Part shown: positions 56,512 through 63,661 of the stretch, one piece after another
How the letters are laid out: each line of letters starts with the position of its first letter
How positions within the stretch are numbered: the first letter of the stretch is position 1
NCBI RefSeq assembly: GCF_000307875.1
Contig: NZ_AJLS01000074.1
Coordinates: forward strand, 61,403 to 125,402
From: Neobacillus bataviensis LMG 21833
GTDB taxonomy: Bacteria > Bacillota > Bacilli > Bacillales > Cytobacillaceae
Length of the DNA: 64,000 nt
Direction: 5' to 3'
Translations under genes and position numbers: made by a program
Notes under the pieces: generated by a model
Seen by the model: only the letters and a program-made list of their open reading frames with translations
The model's database searches: none
Told to the model about the DNA's origin: nothing

Positions 56512-57699
56512 CTATTTTTCATCTAGAAATTTTAAGGCAGAACGCACGTAATAATTTACACCAAGAATCAAGGTTTCCTCTTTCACATCGAATTTAGGAT
56601 GATGATGTGGGTAATTCTCTTCTGGTTTTTCACTGCCAGCACCAAGGAAAACAAAACATCCAGGGGCTTCTGCTGAAAACGCCGAGAAATCCTCCCCACC
56701 CATGATGGCCTGGGCAATTACGCGATTATTTTCACCAAAAGTTTCGACAATGGTTTGTTCTACCAATGAAGTGATTTTTTCTTCATTCACTACGGAGGAG
56801 TATCCAAGTTGATAGTCTAATTGATAAGAAGCATCATGTGCTTCGGTAAGTCCTTTAGTAATTTGCTCAATCCAAATTGGAATTTGACTGCGGATTTCGG
56901 GATCAAATGTCCGAACTGTCCCACCTAGTGTCACGCGGTCAGGAATAATGTTATTGGCTGTTCCTCCATGAAATTTGGTCACGGAAATTACAGCTCGTTT
57001 ACTCGCATCTACTTTTCGCGAAATAATTTGATTAATTCCATTTACAATCTGTGTACCGATTGCAATTGGGTCTACCGTGGCATTTGGTGATGAGCCATGT
57101 CCTCCTTTTCCTTGGATTTCAATATCAAAGGCATCCGTTCCTGCTGTAACGGGCCCATTGCATACGAAAAATTTGCCTGCTGGAATTTGAGAGGCAAGAT
57201 GGAGCCCAATGACGCCATCAATTCCTTCGGTAACTCCGGCTTTCACCATTTCGGATGCTCCACCAGGAAATTGTTCCTCTGCATGCTGGAAGAAAAATCT
57301 GATTTCCCCTTTTAATTCGTCTTTTAATTGAGAAAGTACTTTTGCGGCGCCTAATAGCATGGCAGTATGTCCATCATGACCACAAGCGTGCATAACATCC
57401 TTATTTTTTGAGGCAAATGGCAGCCCAGTTTCCTCTAGAATTGGAAGGGCATCCATATCCGCTCTTAACGCAATTACTTTACCCGGCTGTCTGCAGACAA
57501 TCCGTCCCAATACACTGGTAGGAGTTACCCGTGAAACTTCAATATTACCAAAGGATTGCAGCTTATCAAAAACATAATTTGATGTTTCAAACTCTTGAAA
57601 CGAAAGCTCAGGATTTTCATGAAAATGCCTGCGCCACTCAACTACTTCTTTTTCAACTGCTTCAACCAAATTTTGAACATCAACCAATTTCTCAATCAT
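56512..57699 (-). CDS. M20D amidohydrolase/peptidase, tandem copy A
   Basis: About 395 residues with the same motif set as copy B: RRHFHENPELSFQEFETS, LRADMDALPILEETGLPFAS, HACGHDGHTAMLLGAAKVL, FQHAEEQFPGGASEM and MGGEDFSAFSAEAPGCFVFL. Differences cluster in the region after the metal site (SQIPAGKFFVCNGPVTAGTD against SQGPVGKFSLCYGDVTAACD), which may change substrate choice. The ATG at 57699 sits 7 bases after GAGGAGG. These enzymes probably cut N-acyl amino acids or peptides brought in by the adjacent importer. Confidence 0.93.
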   Translation of the reverse strand: MIEKLVDVQNLVEAVEKEVVEWRRHFHENPELSFQEFETSNYVFDKLQSFGNIEVSRVTPTSVLGRIVCRQPGKVIALRADMDALPILEETGLPFASKNKDVMHACGHDGHTAMLLGAAKVLSQLKDELKGEIRFFFQHAEEQFPGGASEMVKAGVTEGIDGVIGLHLASQIPAGKFFVCNGPVTAGTDAFDIEIQGKGGHGSSPNATVDPIAIGTQIVNGINQIISRKVDASKRAVISVTKFHGGTANNIIPDRVTLGGTVRTFDPEIRSQIPIWIEQITKGLTEAHDASYQLDYQLGYSSVVNEEKITSLVEQTIVETFGENNRVIAQAIMGGEDFSAFSAEAPGCFVFLGAGSEKPEENYPHHHPKFDVKEETLILGVNYYVRSALKFLDEK

Positions 57700-57705
57700 A
57701 AACAT

Positions 57706-57979
57706 ACCTCCTCGAAATACTTCTATTCAAGATAATTTTAGAGAATAAGTAAGGGTAAATACAACAGAATATTTAGAATAGTATAGAAGTAGCCAACAAA
57801 AGAGTATTTTCTTAAATTGAGAGACCCTTTTGGTGTTAATTTTGGTGTCTCCTTTGTAGTCAGGCACCGTTCGTGGACAGTTCCTTCTAATGAAACTTTC
57901 TGTTCCGCTAGTAAATGGTGGAGGTATGGGTCAATGAGGTATCAGCATCGATGAAAAATGAGGAAGCAAATTCTTATGT
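57706..57979. other. Intergenic region without an accepted gene
   Basis: AT-rich promoter region of the M20 pair followed by a half-copy of the repeat family (GTCAGGCACCG at about 57858). No frame here has a convincing RBS and length. Confidence 0.4.
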
Positions 57980-58021
57980 AAAAAGGTGCATTAATCCGTT
58001 TCTGGATTAATGCACCTTTTT
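57980..58021. terminator. Perfect bidirectional terminator
   Basis: AAAAAGGTGCATTAATCC pairs with GGATTAATGCACCTTTTT around a 6-base loop. It serves the IDEAL gene on the minus strand. Confidence 0.85.
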
Positions 58022-58107
58022 GTTCAACTATTTGGACTACCCTTTCCAATAAACATTGGAAATTCCTTTTATCAACGTTCAAACCAACCGGAATTCATTG
58101 TGTAGTT

Positions 58108-58461
58108 TTAATGTACTCCATTAACAAGCTGCTTCATCGCGTTTAACTCCGAAGAAAGCGCTAAAAACCATTCCTTATCCCCTGTTGATAATGCCAGGTC
58201 CAGGAGAAATTCAATTTGTGCCTTGTTGGTTACATTAGAAACAGGCAACTTTTTAACCCGTTTACTTAAAATAGGTATGGTTTTGCCAATCGTTTGATTA
58301 TTGTCACTTGTAACAACGGTTACCTTCACTACTCCTTCTAAAGTTTCCGGTGACAGTGATTCAATATAGCCAATAATTAATTCGCCCTTCGGTGATTCTG
58401 CCTTAATCCAATCACCCGTTTTTAAAATCGTATTATTATTGGGGAACATAGTTTTTTTCAC
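58108..58461 (-). CDS. IDEAL-domain protein
   Basis: 117 residues. A beta-rich N-terminal domain (LKTGDWIKAESPKGELIIGY) is followed by a C-terminal IDEAL motif, QIEFLLDLALSTGDKEWFLA then LSSEL. IDEAL proteins are small, Bacillaceae-specific regulators or adaptors; ComK-type and Spo0-linked examples exist. Its own role cannot be read. It is monocistronic, upstream of a strong terminator. Confidence 0.75.
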   Translation of the reverse strand: MKKTMFPNNNTILKTGDWIKAESPKGELIIGYIESLSPETLEGVVKVTVVTSDNNQTIGKTIPILSKRVKKLPVSNVTNKAQIEFLLDLALSTGDKEWFLALSSELNAMKQLVNGVH

Positions 58462-58563
58462 CTTCTTAATTTTTTTGTTTTATCTTAGAATATGCCAGCT
58501 TTCATTCATCTGTAATTTTTATTATTACATTTTATTTAAAGAAGTCTGAAGTCATATATCCGG

Positions 58564-58977
58564 TTACTGCCGCTTATTAACAAGCTCAACAACTTCTTTG
58601 ATTGTATAATCCTTTAAATATTCTCCCATATGCTCTTCCGCACCAAAGAAAATGCCACAAAGGACTCTTTGCATATTCGCCCCTACAATACACTTTTCAT
58701 TTGATTCAGGACACTTGGGCTGCAAGGCACCTTCTGAGGTTATCTTATATATATCCCAAAGATTCACTTCACTTAGATCTAGCGCAAAAATAAATCCGCC
58801 GCCGGTTCCCTCTTTTGATTTAATAAATCTATGTTTTTTTAACAAACTTAGCACTTTTCGAATGCGTACCGGATGGACGCCAGCACTTTCTGAAATTGCA
58901 TCGCTAGTTGACATGCGATCCGTCTGTAGTGCAAGAAAAGTTAAACTATGAATGGCAAGGGTAAAATCACTATTCAT
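58564..58977 (-). CDS. Rrf2-family regulator with three cysteines (SaiR-like)
   Basis: 137 residues. The winged helix has MSTSDAISESAGVHPVRIRK and LLKKHRFIKSKEGTGGGFIF. After it PKCPESNEKCIVGANMQRVL ends in Cys, giving C-x6-C-x10-C in the place where Rrf2 proteins such as NsrR hold an Fe-S cluster. It is directly downstream of the spx-like gene (59 bases), the arrangement of the Bacillus anthracis spxA2-saiR pair, where the Rrf2 protein represses spxA2. The same autoregulation is likely here. Confidence 0.85.
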   Translation of the reverse strand: MNSDFTLAIHSLTFLALQTDRMSTSDAISESAGVHPVRIRKVLSLLKKHRFIKSKEGTGGGFIFALDLSEVNLWDIYKITSEGALQPKCPESNEKCIVGANMQRVLCGIFFGAEEHMGEYLKDYTIKEVVELVNKRQ

Positions 58978-59036
58978 GTGCTTGCCTCCTAAGCAAGAAA
59001 ACTTCTTACTTTTTTACTATTCCTAATTTTTTCATT

Positions 59037-59432
59037 TTAATTGGCCGCTTTTTGCAATTCGGTATACAAATAGTTTCGTATCCTACGGGGCAGAAAACTA
59101 CGAATTTCATCCTCGTTGTATCCAACTTGTAATCTTTTTTCGTCTAGGATAATTGGCCGGCGCATCATTTTAGGATGCTCCATTATTAATTCATACAATT
59201 CATTAAGCGAAAGGGATTCAATATTTACGTTTAATTCTTGAAATGACTTCGAATTAGTGGAAATAATCTCGCTAGTCCCCTCTTCTGTCAAGCGAAGAAT
59301 CGATTTAATCTCATCGACTGTAAGGGGATGCGATAATATGTTTCTTTCAATATAGTCAATTTGATGCTCTTCAAGCCAAGCTTTTGCTTTTCGGCATGAA
59401 GCACAACTCGGTGTCGTATACAAAGTCACCAT
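59037..59432 (-). CDS. Spx/MgsR-family regulator (ArsC fold)
   Basis: 131 residues from the ATG at 59432. [20 protein letters not shown] gives the CxxC redox switch at residues 10 and 13. [20 protein letters not shown] and [20 protein letters not shown] are the Spx core, including the RPI cis-Pro. The C-terminus [16 protein letters not shown] is longer and less polar than that of Spx. It binds RNA polymerase alpha to redirect transcription in thiol stress. An AAGGAG box lies 11 bases before the ATG. It is probably a secondary Spx (SpxA2-like). Confidence 0.9.
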   Translation of the reverse strand: MVTLYTTPSCASCRKAKAWLEEHQIDYIERNILSHPLTVDEIKSILRLTEEGTSEIISTNSKSFQELNVNIESLSLNELYELIMEHPKMMRRPIILDEKRLQVGYNEDEIRSFLPRRIRNYLYTELQKAAN

Positions 59433-59487
59433 ACTTTTACACACTCCTTAGTGTATTTGGCAAGTATATTTAAATGTAATGAAAAGT

Positions 59488-59536
59488 TTTACAGTTACCA
59501 TACTGTAAATTTAATCGTTACAGTTCATTTTGTCAA
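59488..59536 (-). promoter_or_regulatory. spx promoter with overlapping operator dyads
   Basis: TTGACA (59536-59531) and TAAATT (59513-59508) with a 17-base spacer. TTTACAGT-N6-ACTGTAAA (59488-59509) and CTGTAA-N9-TTACAG (59503-59523) overlap the -10 and spacer, a good site for the three-cysteine Rrf2 regulator encoded downstream. Confidence 0.65.
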
Positions 59537-59665
59537 TTGTAAAGTTTGGTCCAAAAAAATCATCTCATTCAATTTGAAAATGGAATGTGAATGAAATTTA
59601 ACATAATGGTTTAAAAGCGGTAAAATATTGTAGTGAAAGAAAATGGAAAGGAAGATTAATCAATT

Positions 59666-60025
59666 ATGGAAAAATTAATGTTTATTGAAACCGGGATGGG
59701 GATTGATGTGCATGGCCAAAATATTACAAAAGCAGCTGTACGGGCTGTAAAAAATGCCATTCACTATAATTCCATGCCTGGCATCCGTTCTGTACTCCCT
59801 GAAAACAGTTTAGATAATATGAAAGTGAATGTGAAACTTGCTGTTCCTTGTGATAAAGAAGACCTTAATATCGATGCTGTAAAAGAGGCTCTGCCATATG
59901 GTAGCGTTACAGTAGAAGTTATGGATGGAGGAATGATGACAACCAGCGGGATTGCTCTTGAGGATAAGGGAGATAAAAATGATATGATGTACATAGTCAT
60001 CGCATCAGTTGAAGTTGGCTATTAA
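59666..60025 (+). CDS. Lin0512 family protein, copy 1
   Basis: 119 residues. KLMFIETGMGIDVHGQNITK then AAVRAVKNAIHYNSMPGIRS is the family core, with KVNVKLAVPCDKEDLNIDAV and VEVMDGGMMTTSGIALEDKG. Size and layout fit the Lin0512 family of small proteins, function unknown. AAAGGAAG precedes the ATG. A close copy with its upstream region lies at 63717. Confidence 0.85.
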   Translation: MEKLMFIETGMGIDVHGQNITKAAVRAVKNAIHYNSMPGIRSVLPENSLDNMKVNVKLAVPCDKEDLNIDAVKEALPYGSVTVEVMDGGMMTTSGIALEDKGDKNDMMYIVIASVEVGY

Positions 60026-60120
60026 TTTTGAGAACATAACAGGTAAATCAGTGTCTTCTACCCGCTGCACTTGGGGTTGTGACTAGGACTTTGTACTATA
60101 GTGGGAAATGAATTAGTTCA

Positions 60121-60153
60121 AAATGCAAAGGATATCTGTCCTTTGCATTTTTT
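60121..60153. terminator. Bidirectional terminator
   Basis: AAATGCAAAGGA pairs with TCCTTTGCATTT, with TTT following, between the Lin0512 copy and the FAD oxidoreductase gene. Confidence 0.85.
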
Positions 60154-60176
60154 ATAACATATGGATAATGCTCAAC

Positions 60177-61301
60177 TCAAGCATTAAACTTTACTATTCC
60201 GCCAACATCATAGCTGCTCCAATCAAGTTCTGTTGTTCTTCCGAGTGCCAGCTTTGCTAATTCCGCACCAAGATACGGGCCGCTTGTTAATCCCGAGGCT
60301 CCCAGCCCATTTGCTAAAAGTATTCCTTCAAATTGAGGTAACGCCCCTGCTACCGGGAGGAAATCTGGGGCGACAGGACGAAAGCCTACTCTTGTTTCAA
60401 CAAGGGTGCCTTCTGCTAAGCCAGGCGCAGTTTCTAATCCTTTGCTTAAAATTTCATTTACTCCCCCAGCGGTTACACGAGTATCAAATCCTGCCCCGTT
60501 TTCATGTGTGGAGCCGATGACGACCCGGCCACCACCAAACGTGAGCAAATAATGGTTTCCTGGCGGCATGACAACCGGCCAAGAACTTGTTTCTGTTTCA
60601 GGCAATTCTAAATGAACAATTTGTGCCTTTTGTGGTTTGATTAAACATTCAACACCTAATGGCTGCAAGAGTTCATGAAACCATGCGCCTGCAGTTACAA
60701 TCACCTGATTAGCAAATAAGTTATTTTCAGCAATTTGAATTCCCATAACTCGATTATTTTCACTTAGAATGAAGGCATTTCCTTTTAAAAAGGTAACTCC
60801 ATGCTTAATGGAGGAACGAATCATTGCGTTTCGTAAAGCTCTTCCGTTTATACGTGCTCCACCGCTAATGTATACTGAACCATATTCCTCCGATAACGGC
60901 GGAAATAGTCTCTTTGTTTCTTCGGCTGATAAAATGGTAATTTCGCCAATTTCGGGTGCATTCTCACGTCGCTGCCGTGCCCGTTCAGCCATCTGTTCTA
61001 GTTTATTAGGGTCTTTATGAAGACAAATCGCACCAACCCGTTTATACCCTGTATCGATTTCTCCATCTGCTTCCAATTGGGCAATTAATTCAGGATAATA
61101 GCTGGCCCCGGATTTCGCCAACTGATACCACGCTTTATTGCGCCGCTGTGATAGCCATGGACAAACAATTCCTGCAGCAGCATCAGTTGCCTGTCCTACA
61201 TCCTCTCGATCCACTAAAATAACGTTAGCACCTTGTTTGGCAAGATGGTAGGCCGTAGATGCACCAAGAATTCCCGCTCCGATAACAATTATTTTTTGCA
61301 T
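60177..61301 (-). CDS. FAD-dependent amino acid oxidoreductase (DadA/ThiO-like)
   Basis: About 374 residues. KIIVIGAGILGASTAYHLAK binds FAD; AAAGIVCPWLSQRRNKAWYQ is an extra loop. VIVTAGAWFHELLQPLG and the C-terminal RVGFRPVAPDFLPVAGALPQ with GILLANGLGASGLTSGPYLG close the DAO fold. It oxidises a D-amino acid, glycine or sarcosine-like amine. The ATG at 61301 follows AGGTG; the GTG at 61310 lacks an RBS. Substrate unknown. Confidence 0.85.
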   Translation of the reverse strand: MQKIIVIGAGILGASTAYHLAKQGANVILVDREDVGQATDAAAGIVCPWLSQRRNKAWYQLAKSGASYYPELIAQLEADGEIDTGYKRVGAICLHKDPNKLEQMAERARQRRENAPEIGEITILSAEETKRLFPPLSEEYGSVYISGGARINGRALRNAMIRSSIKHGVTFLKGNAFILSENNRVMGIQIAENNLFANQVIVTAGAWFHELLQPLGVECLIKPQKAQIVHLELPETETSSWPVVMPPGNHYLLTFGGGRVVIGSTHENGAGFDTRVTAGGVNEILSKGLETAPGLAEGTLVETRVGFRPVAPDFLPVAGALPQFEGILLANGLGASGLTSGPYLGAELAKLALGRTTELDWSSYDVGGIVKFNA

Positions 61302-61566
61302 GTCTAACACCTATTTTCATTGTTTTTCCATTTGATTTTTAGGTTGCTACCTTCATAATATAGTAAAACCAATGGACAATCACCTTTTGATCAAATGAAG
61401 GAAGATCATATCATCTTTTATCTGGCTGGGGAAAACCTTGCTTATGGTCAGTTAAGCAGCATTTTTGCCCATGAAGGATTGATGAACTCTCTTGGCCACC
61501 ACCTAATGAAATTTTCCACTTTACCACCCATTTATGGTAAAATAATATTCCTTGGCAGGGGCATAA
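61302..61566. other. Intergenic region without an accepted gene
   Basis: A plus-strand frame exists from 61395, but it runs through two hairpins and has no RBS. It is left unannotated. Confidence 0.4.
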
Positions 61567-61604
61567 AAAAGAGAGTCGGGATTTTTTTGTCCAGACTCTC
61601 TTTT
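61567..61604. terminator. Hairpin AAAAGAGAGTC/GACTCTCTTTT
   Basis: Strong stem with T runs on both strands, between the divergently placed FAD oxidoreductase gene and the qorB-like gene. It has no obvious client on the plus strand. A half-copy of the repeat family (GTGCCAGGCACC) follows at 61621-61632. Confidence 0.7.
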
Positions 61605-61647
61605 CTTCTTTTTTTTAAAAGTGCCAGGCACCATCTTTTAATTTACC

Positions 61648-61672
61648 AAAAAACAGGCAGCGTATCGCTGCC
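61648..61672 (-). terminator. Terminator of the qorB-like gene
   Basis: GGCAGCG pairs with CGCTGCC, then TGTTTTTT on the minus strand, 14 bases after the stop at 61686. Confidence 0.8.
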
Positions 61673-61685
61673 GGAATATTATATT

Positions 61686-62558
61686 TTATTTTGATTTAGA
61701 AATTTCGTTTACTATTTTGGTTAATGCCTCTTTGATTGGTGTAATTGGACGACCGAGTAGCTTTTCAAAATCATTACTTTCAACTGCTAGTGAACCATTT
61801 CGAATGCTTTCTTGAATTCCTACTACTATCGGGATGACAAAATCCGGTAAACCTAAACCTTTCATTATTTCGGCATAAGTCTCGTCAGTGACTTGTTGGA
61901 CAGGTATTTCTTTACCCAATATAGCACCAAGAGTAGATACTAATTCTTCTTGCGTTAAAAGAGGAGCAGAAAGTTCATATACCCTGTTTTCGTGCCCTTT
62001 TCCTATAAGTACTGCTGCAGCTGCATCAGCATAATCTTGTTGTAGCGCCCACCCTACTCTACCTGATCCAGCTGAAGTCACCCATGGAGCACCTGCTAAT
62101 GCACCTTGAATGCTGCCAATTTCGTTTTCCAAATACCAATTGTTACGCAAGATTGTATATGGAATTCCTGTTTTAATGATTGCTGCTTCTGTAGCAACAT
62201 GAGGCGGCGCCATTAAATTCGTACTTTCCGTTGCATTTGCTAAACTTGTATAAGCAATGAATTTAACCCCTGCCCTTTCAGCTGCTGCGACTGCATTTGT
62301 ATGCTGACGAATTCTTGTTTCATTGTCACCATCCGCAGAAATAATCAATATACGATCAATCCCCGCAAAAGCAGTATCTAATGTTTCCGGAAGGTCAAAA
62401 TCTCCTTGGCGAACTTCTATTCCACGAGCTCGTAATCCTTCTGCTTTCTCTGGATTGCGTACGCTGACAGCCAATTGATTCGCTGGTACTGTTTTTAACA
62501 GGGTCTCCACTACTTTTGTTCCCAATTTTCCTGTTGCACCCGTTACTAATAGTTTCAT
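61686..62558 (-). CDS. NAD(P)H:quinone oxidoreductase, NmrA/QorB-like SDR
   Basis: 290 residues. MKLLVTGATGKLGTKVVETL and VSVRNPEKAEGLRARGIEVR bind NADPH; GIPYTILRNNWYLENEIGSI and the C-terminal half follow the QorB/YtfG layout. Such enzymes reduce quinones with NADPH. A promoter with TTGACA/TAAAAT and overlapping ATTACTTGTAAT motif faces the divergent Rrf2 regulator gene, so it is probably repressed by it. Confidence 0.85.
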   Translation of the reverse strand: MKLLVTGATGKLGTKVVETLLKTVPANQLAVSVRNPEKAEGLRARGIEVRQGDFDLPETLDTAFAGIDRILIISADGDNETRIRQHTNAVAAAERAGVKFIAYTSLANATESTNLMAPPHVATEAAIIKTGIPYTILRNNWYLENEIGSIQGALAGAPWVTSAGSGRVGWALQQDYADAAAAVLIGKGHENRVYELSAPLLTQEELVSTLGAILGKEIPVQQVTDETYAEIMKGLGLPDFVIPIVVGIQESIRNGSLAVESNDFEKLLGRPITPIKEALTKIVNEISKSK

Positions 62559-62612
62559 TTAATATTCCTCCAATAGTTTTTTTGTAAAGCTACGCAACCT
62601 GTAATCATTTTA

Positions 62613-62654
62613 ATTACTTGTAATAATTTTAATAACATCTTATTCGTTTGTCAA
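62613..62654 (-). promoter_or_regulatory. qorB-like promoter with Rrf2-type operator
   Basis: TTGACA (62654-62649) and TAAAAT (62631-62626) with a 17-base spacer, and ATTAC-TT-GTAAT (62613-62624) directly after the -10 box. Another TGTAAT half-site lies at 62600. Confidence 0.7.
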
Positions 62655-62694
62655 CTTGTGATTTAACCTTTATATATTTTGTTAGTATTTTTGG

Positions 62695-62724
62695 TATAAT
62701 ACACTTGTAATCGAATTAATTACA
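62695..62724 (+). promoter_or_regulatory. -10 box and operator of the Rrf2 regulator gene
   Basis: TATAAT at 62695-62700 followed by TGTAAT-N7-ATTACA (62706-62724). The -35 region is weak. The motif matches the one at the qorB-like promoter, suggesting autoregulation. Confidence 0.6.
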
Positions 62725-62769
62725 TTCTAAAAACAAAATGATATTTAAATATTGGGAAGGTGTGTTAAG

Positions 62770-63213
62770 ATGTCGATAAGCAGCCGTTTTGCGGTAGGAG
62801 TTCATATATTAACACTTCTTGAGGTTAATAAAGGCGGGGTAAACTCATCGGAGTTTATAGCGGGAAGTGTAAATACAAATCCAGCCCTGATCAGAAAAAT
62901 AATGGGGATGTTAAAAAATGCAGGATTAGTAAATGTACGACCAGGTATTGCTGGGGCTAATTTAGCTAAGGATTTATCAGATATTACATTGTTTGATGTT
63001 TATAAGGCGGTAGATGTTGTTCAGGAGAAGGAATTGTTTAGTATTCACGAGAAACCCAATCCAGACTGCCCTGTTGGGAGAAATATCCAAAATACAATTG
63101 GGCCACTGTTTTCCACTGCCCAGACAGCATTGGAGAAAGCACTTGGAAATGTAACCATTGAGGATGTAGTAAAAGATATTACTGAAAAGGAAAAATTGAA
63201 TAATAAAATGTAA
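62770..63213 (+). CDS. Rrf2-family regulator, YwnA-like
   Basis: 147 residues. MSISSRFAVGVHILTLLEVN, then a winged helix SEFIAGSVNTNPALIRKIMG with KNAGLVNVRPGIAGANL. The only cysteine is in PNPDCPVGRNIQNTIGPLF, so it cannot hold an Fe-S cluster alone and is more likely a thiol or electrophile sensor, as in the YwnA/HypR group. The ATG at 62770 follows GAAGGTG; the GTG at 62752 has no RBS. It is divergent from the qorB-like gene and followed by the glutaredoxin gene. Confidence 0.88.
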   Translation: MSISSRFAVGVHILTLLEVNKGGVNSSEFIAGSVNTNPALIRKIMGMLKNAGLVNVRPGIAGANLAKDLSDITLFDVYKAVDVVQEKELFSIHEKPNPDCPVGRNIQNTIGPLFSTAQTALEKALGNVTIEDVVKDITEKEKLNNKM

Positions 63214-63245
63214 AGATAATTAGCAAATATATATACTGTGGAATA

Positions 63246-63263
63246 TTAATTACAAGTATATAA
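63246..63263 (+). promoter_or_regulatory. Probable promoter/operator of the glutaredoxin gene
   Basis: TTAATTACAAGTATATAATC holds ATTACAAGTA, matching the ATTACTTGTAAT motif in complement, overlapping TATAAT at 63258. The -35 box is weak. Confidence 0.5.
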
Positions 63264-63323
63264 TCGTATACCTGGAAACAGGATTCATTGTACAATATCT
63301 TTAAATGAAGTGGAGGTAATAAA

Positions 63324-63566
63324 ATGAAAAAAGTAATTATTTATACTCAAGAGACATGTCCGCCTTGTCATGCGGAAAAACTTTGGTTTAACGAAAACGG
63401 GATTGAGTACGAGGAAAGAGATATACGTAAAAACGATCAATATCTGCAAGAACTTATTGAACTAGGTGCTGCTGCTACGCCAGCAACCATTATCCAAGCC
63501 GAAAATAGTGAAGAAGTTATCCTTGGATTTGATCAAGCGAAATTAGCCCAAGTCCTTGGTGTATAA
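63324..63566 (+). CDS. Glutaredoxin-family protein (CPPC)
   Basis: 80 residues. KVIIYTQETCPPCHAEKLWF holds the CPPC site at residues 12-15, and AATPATIIQ carries the cis-Pro. Length matches glutaredoxin/NrdH-type thiol oxidoreductases. A GTGGAGG box precedes the ATG. With the qorB-like and Rrf2 genes it forms a small redox stress module. Confidence 0.88.
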   Translation: MKKVIIYTQETCPPCHAEKLWFNENGIEYEERDIRKNDQYLQELIELGAAATPATIIQAENSEEVILGFDQAKLAQVLGV

Positions 63567-63575
63567 TGTATATTC

Positions 63576-63625
63576 GGTGTCTGACCCCCACTGCGGTAAC
63601 GCTTTAGTACAGTGGGGGTCAGGCA
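63576..63625. terminator. GTGTCTGACCCCC palindromic element as terminator
   Basis: GTGTCTGACCCCCACTG pairs with CAGTGGGGGTCAGGCAT, after the glutaredoxin stop; TTTATTC follows. It is a member of the dispersed family and shares its loop with 46695-46743. Confidence 0.75.
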
Positions 63626-63661
63626 TTTATTCGTTGGGTAAATGAAAGTTAACAAAGTGTC

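Noticed and set aside
61395..61694. 99-residue plus-strand frame
   Set aside because: No RBS; it runs through two hairpins and a repeat half-copy, and its tail is low complexity.
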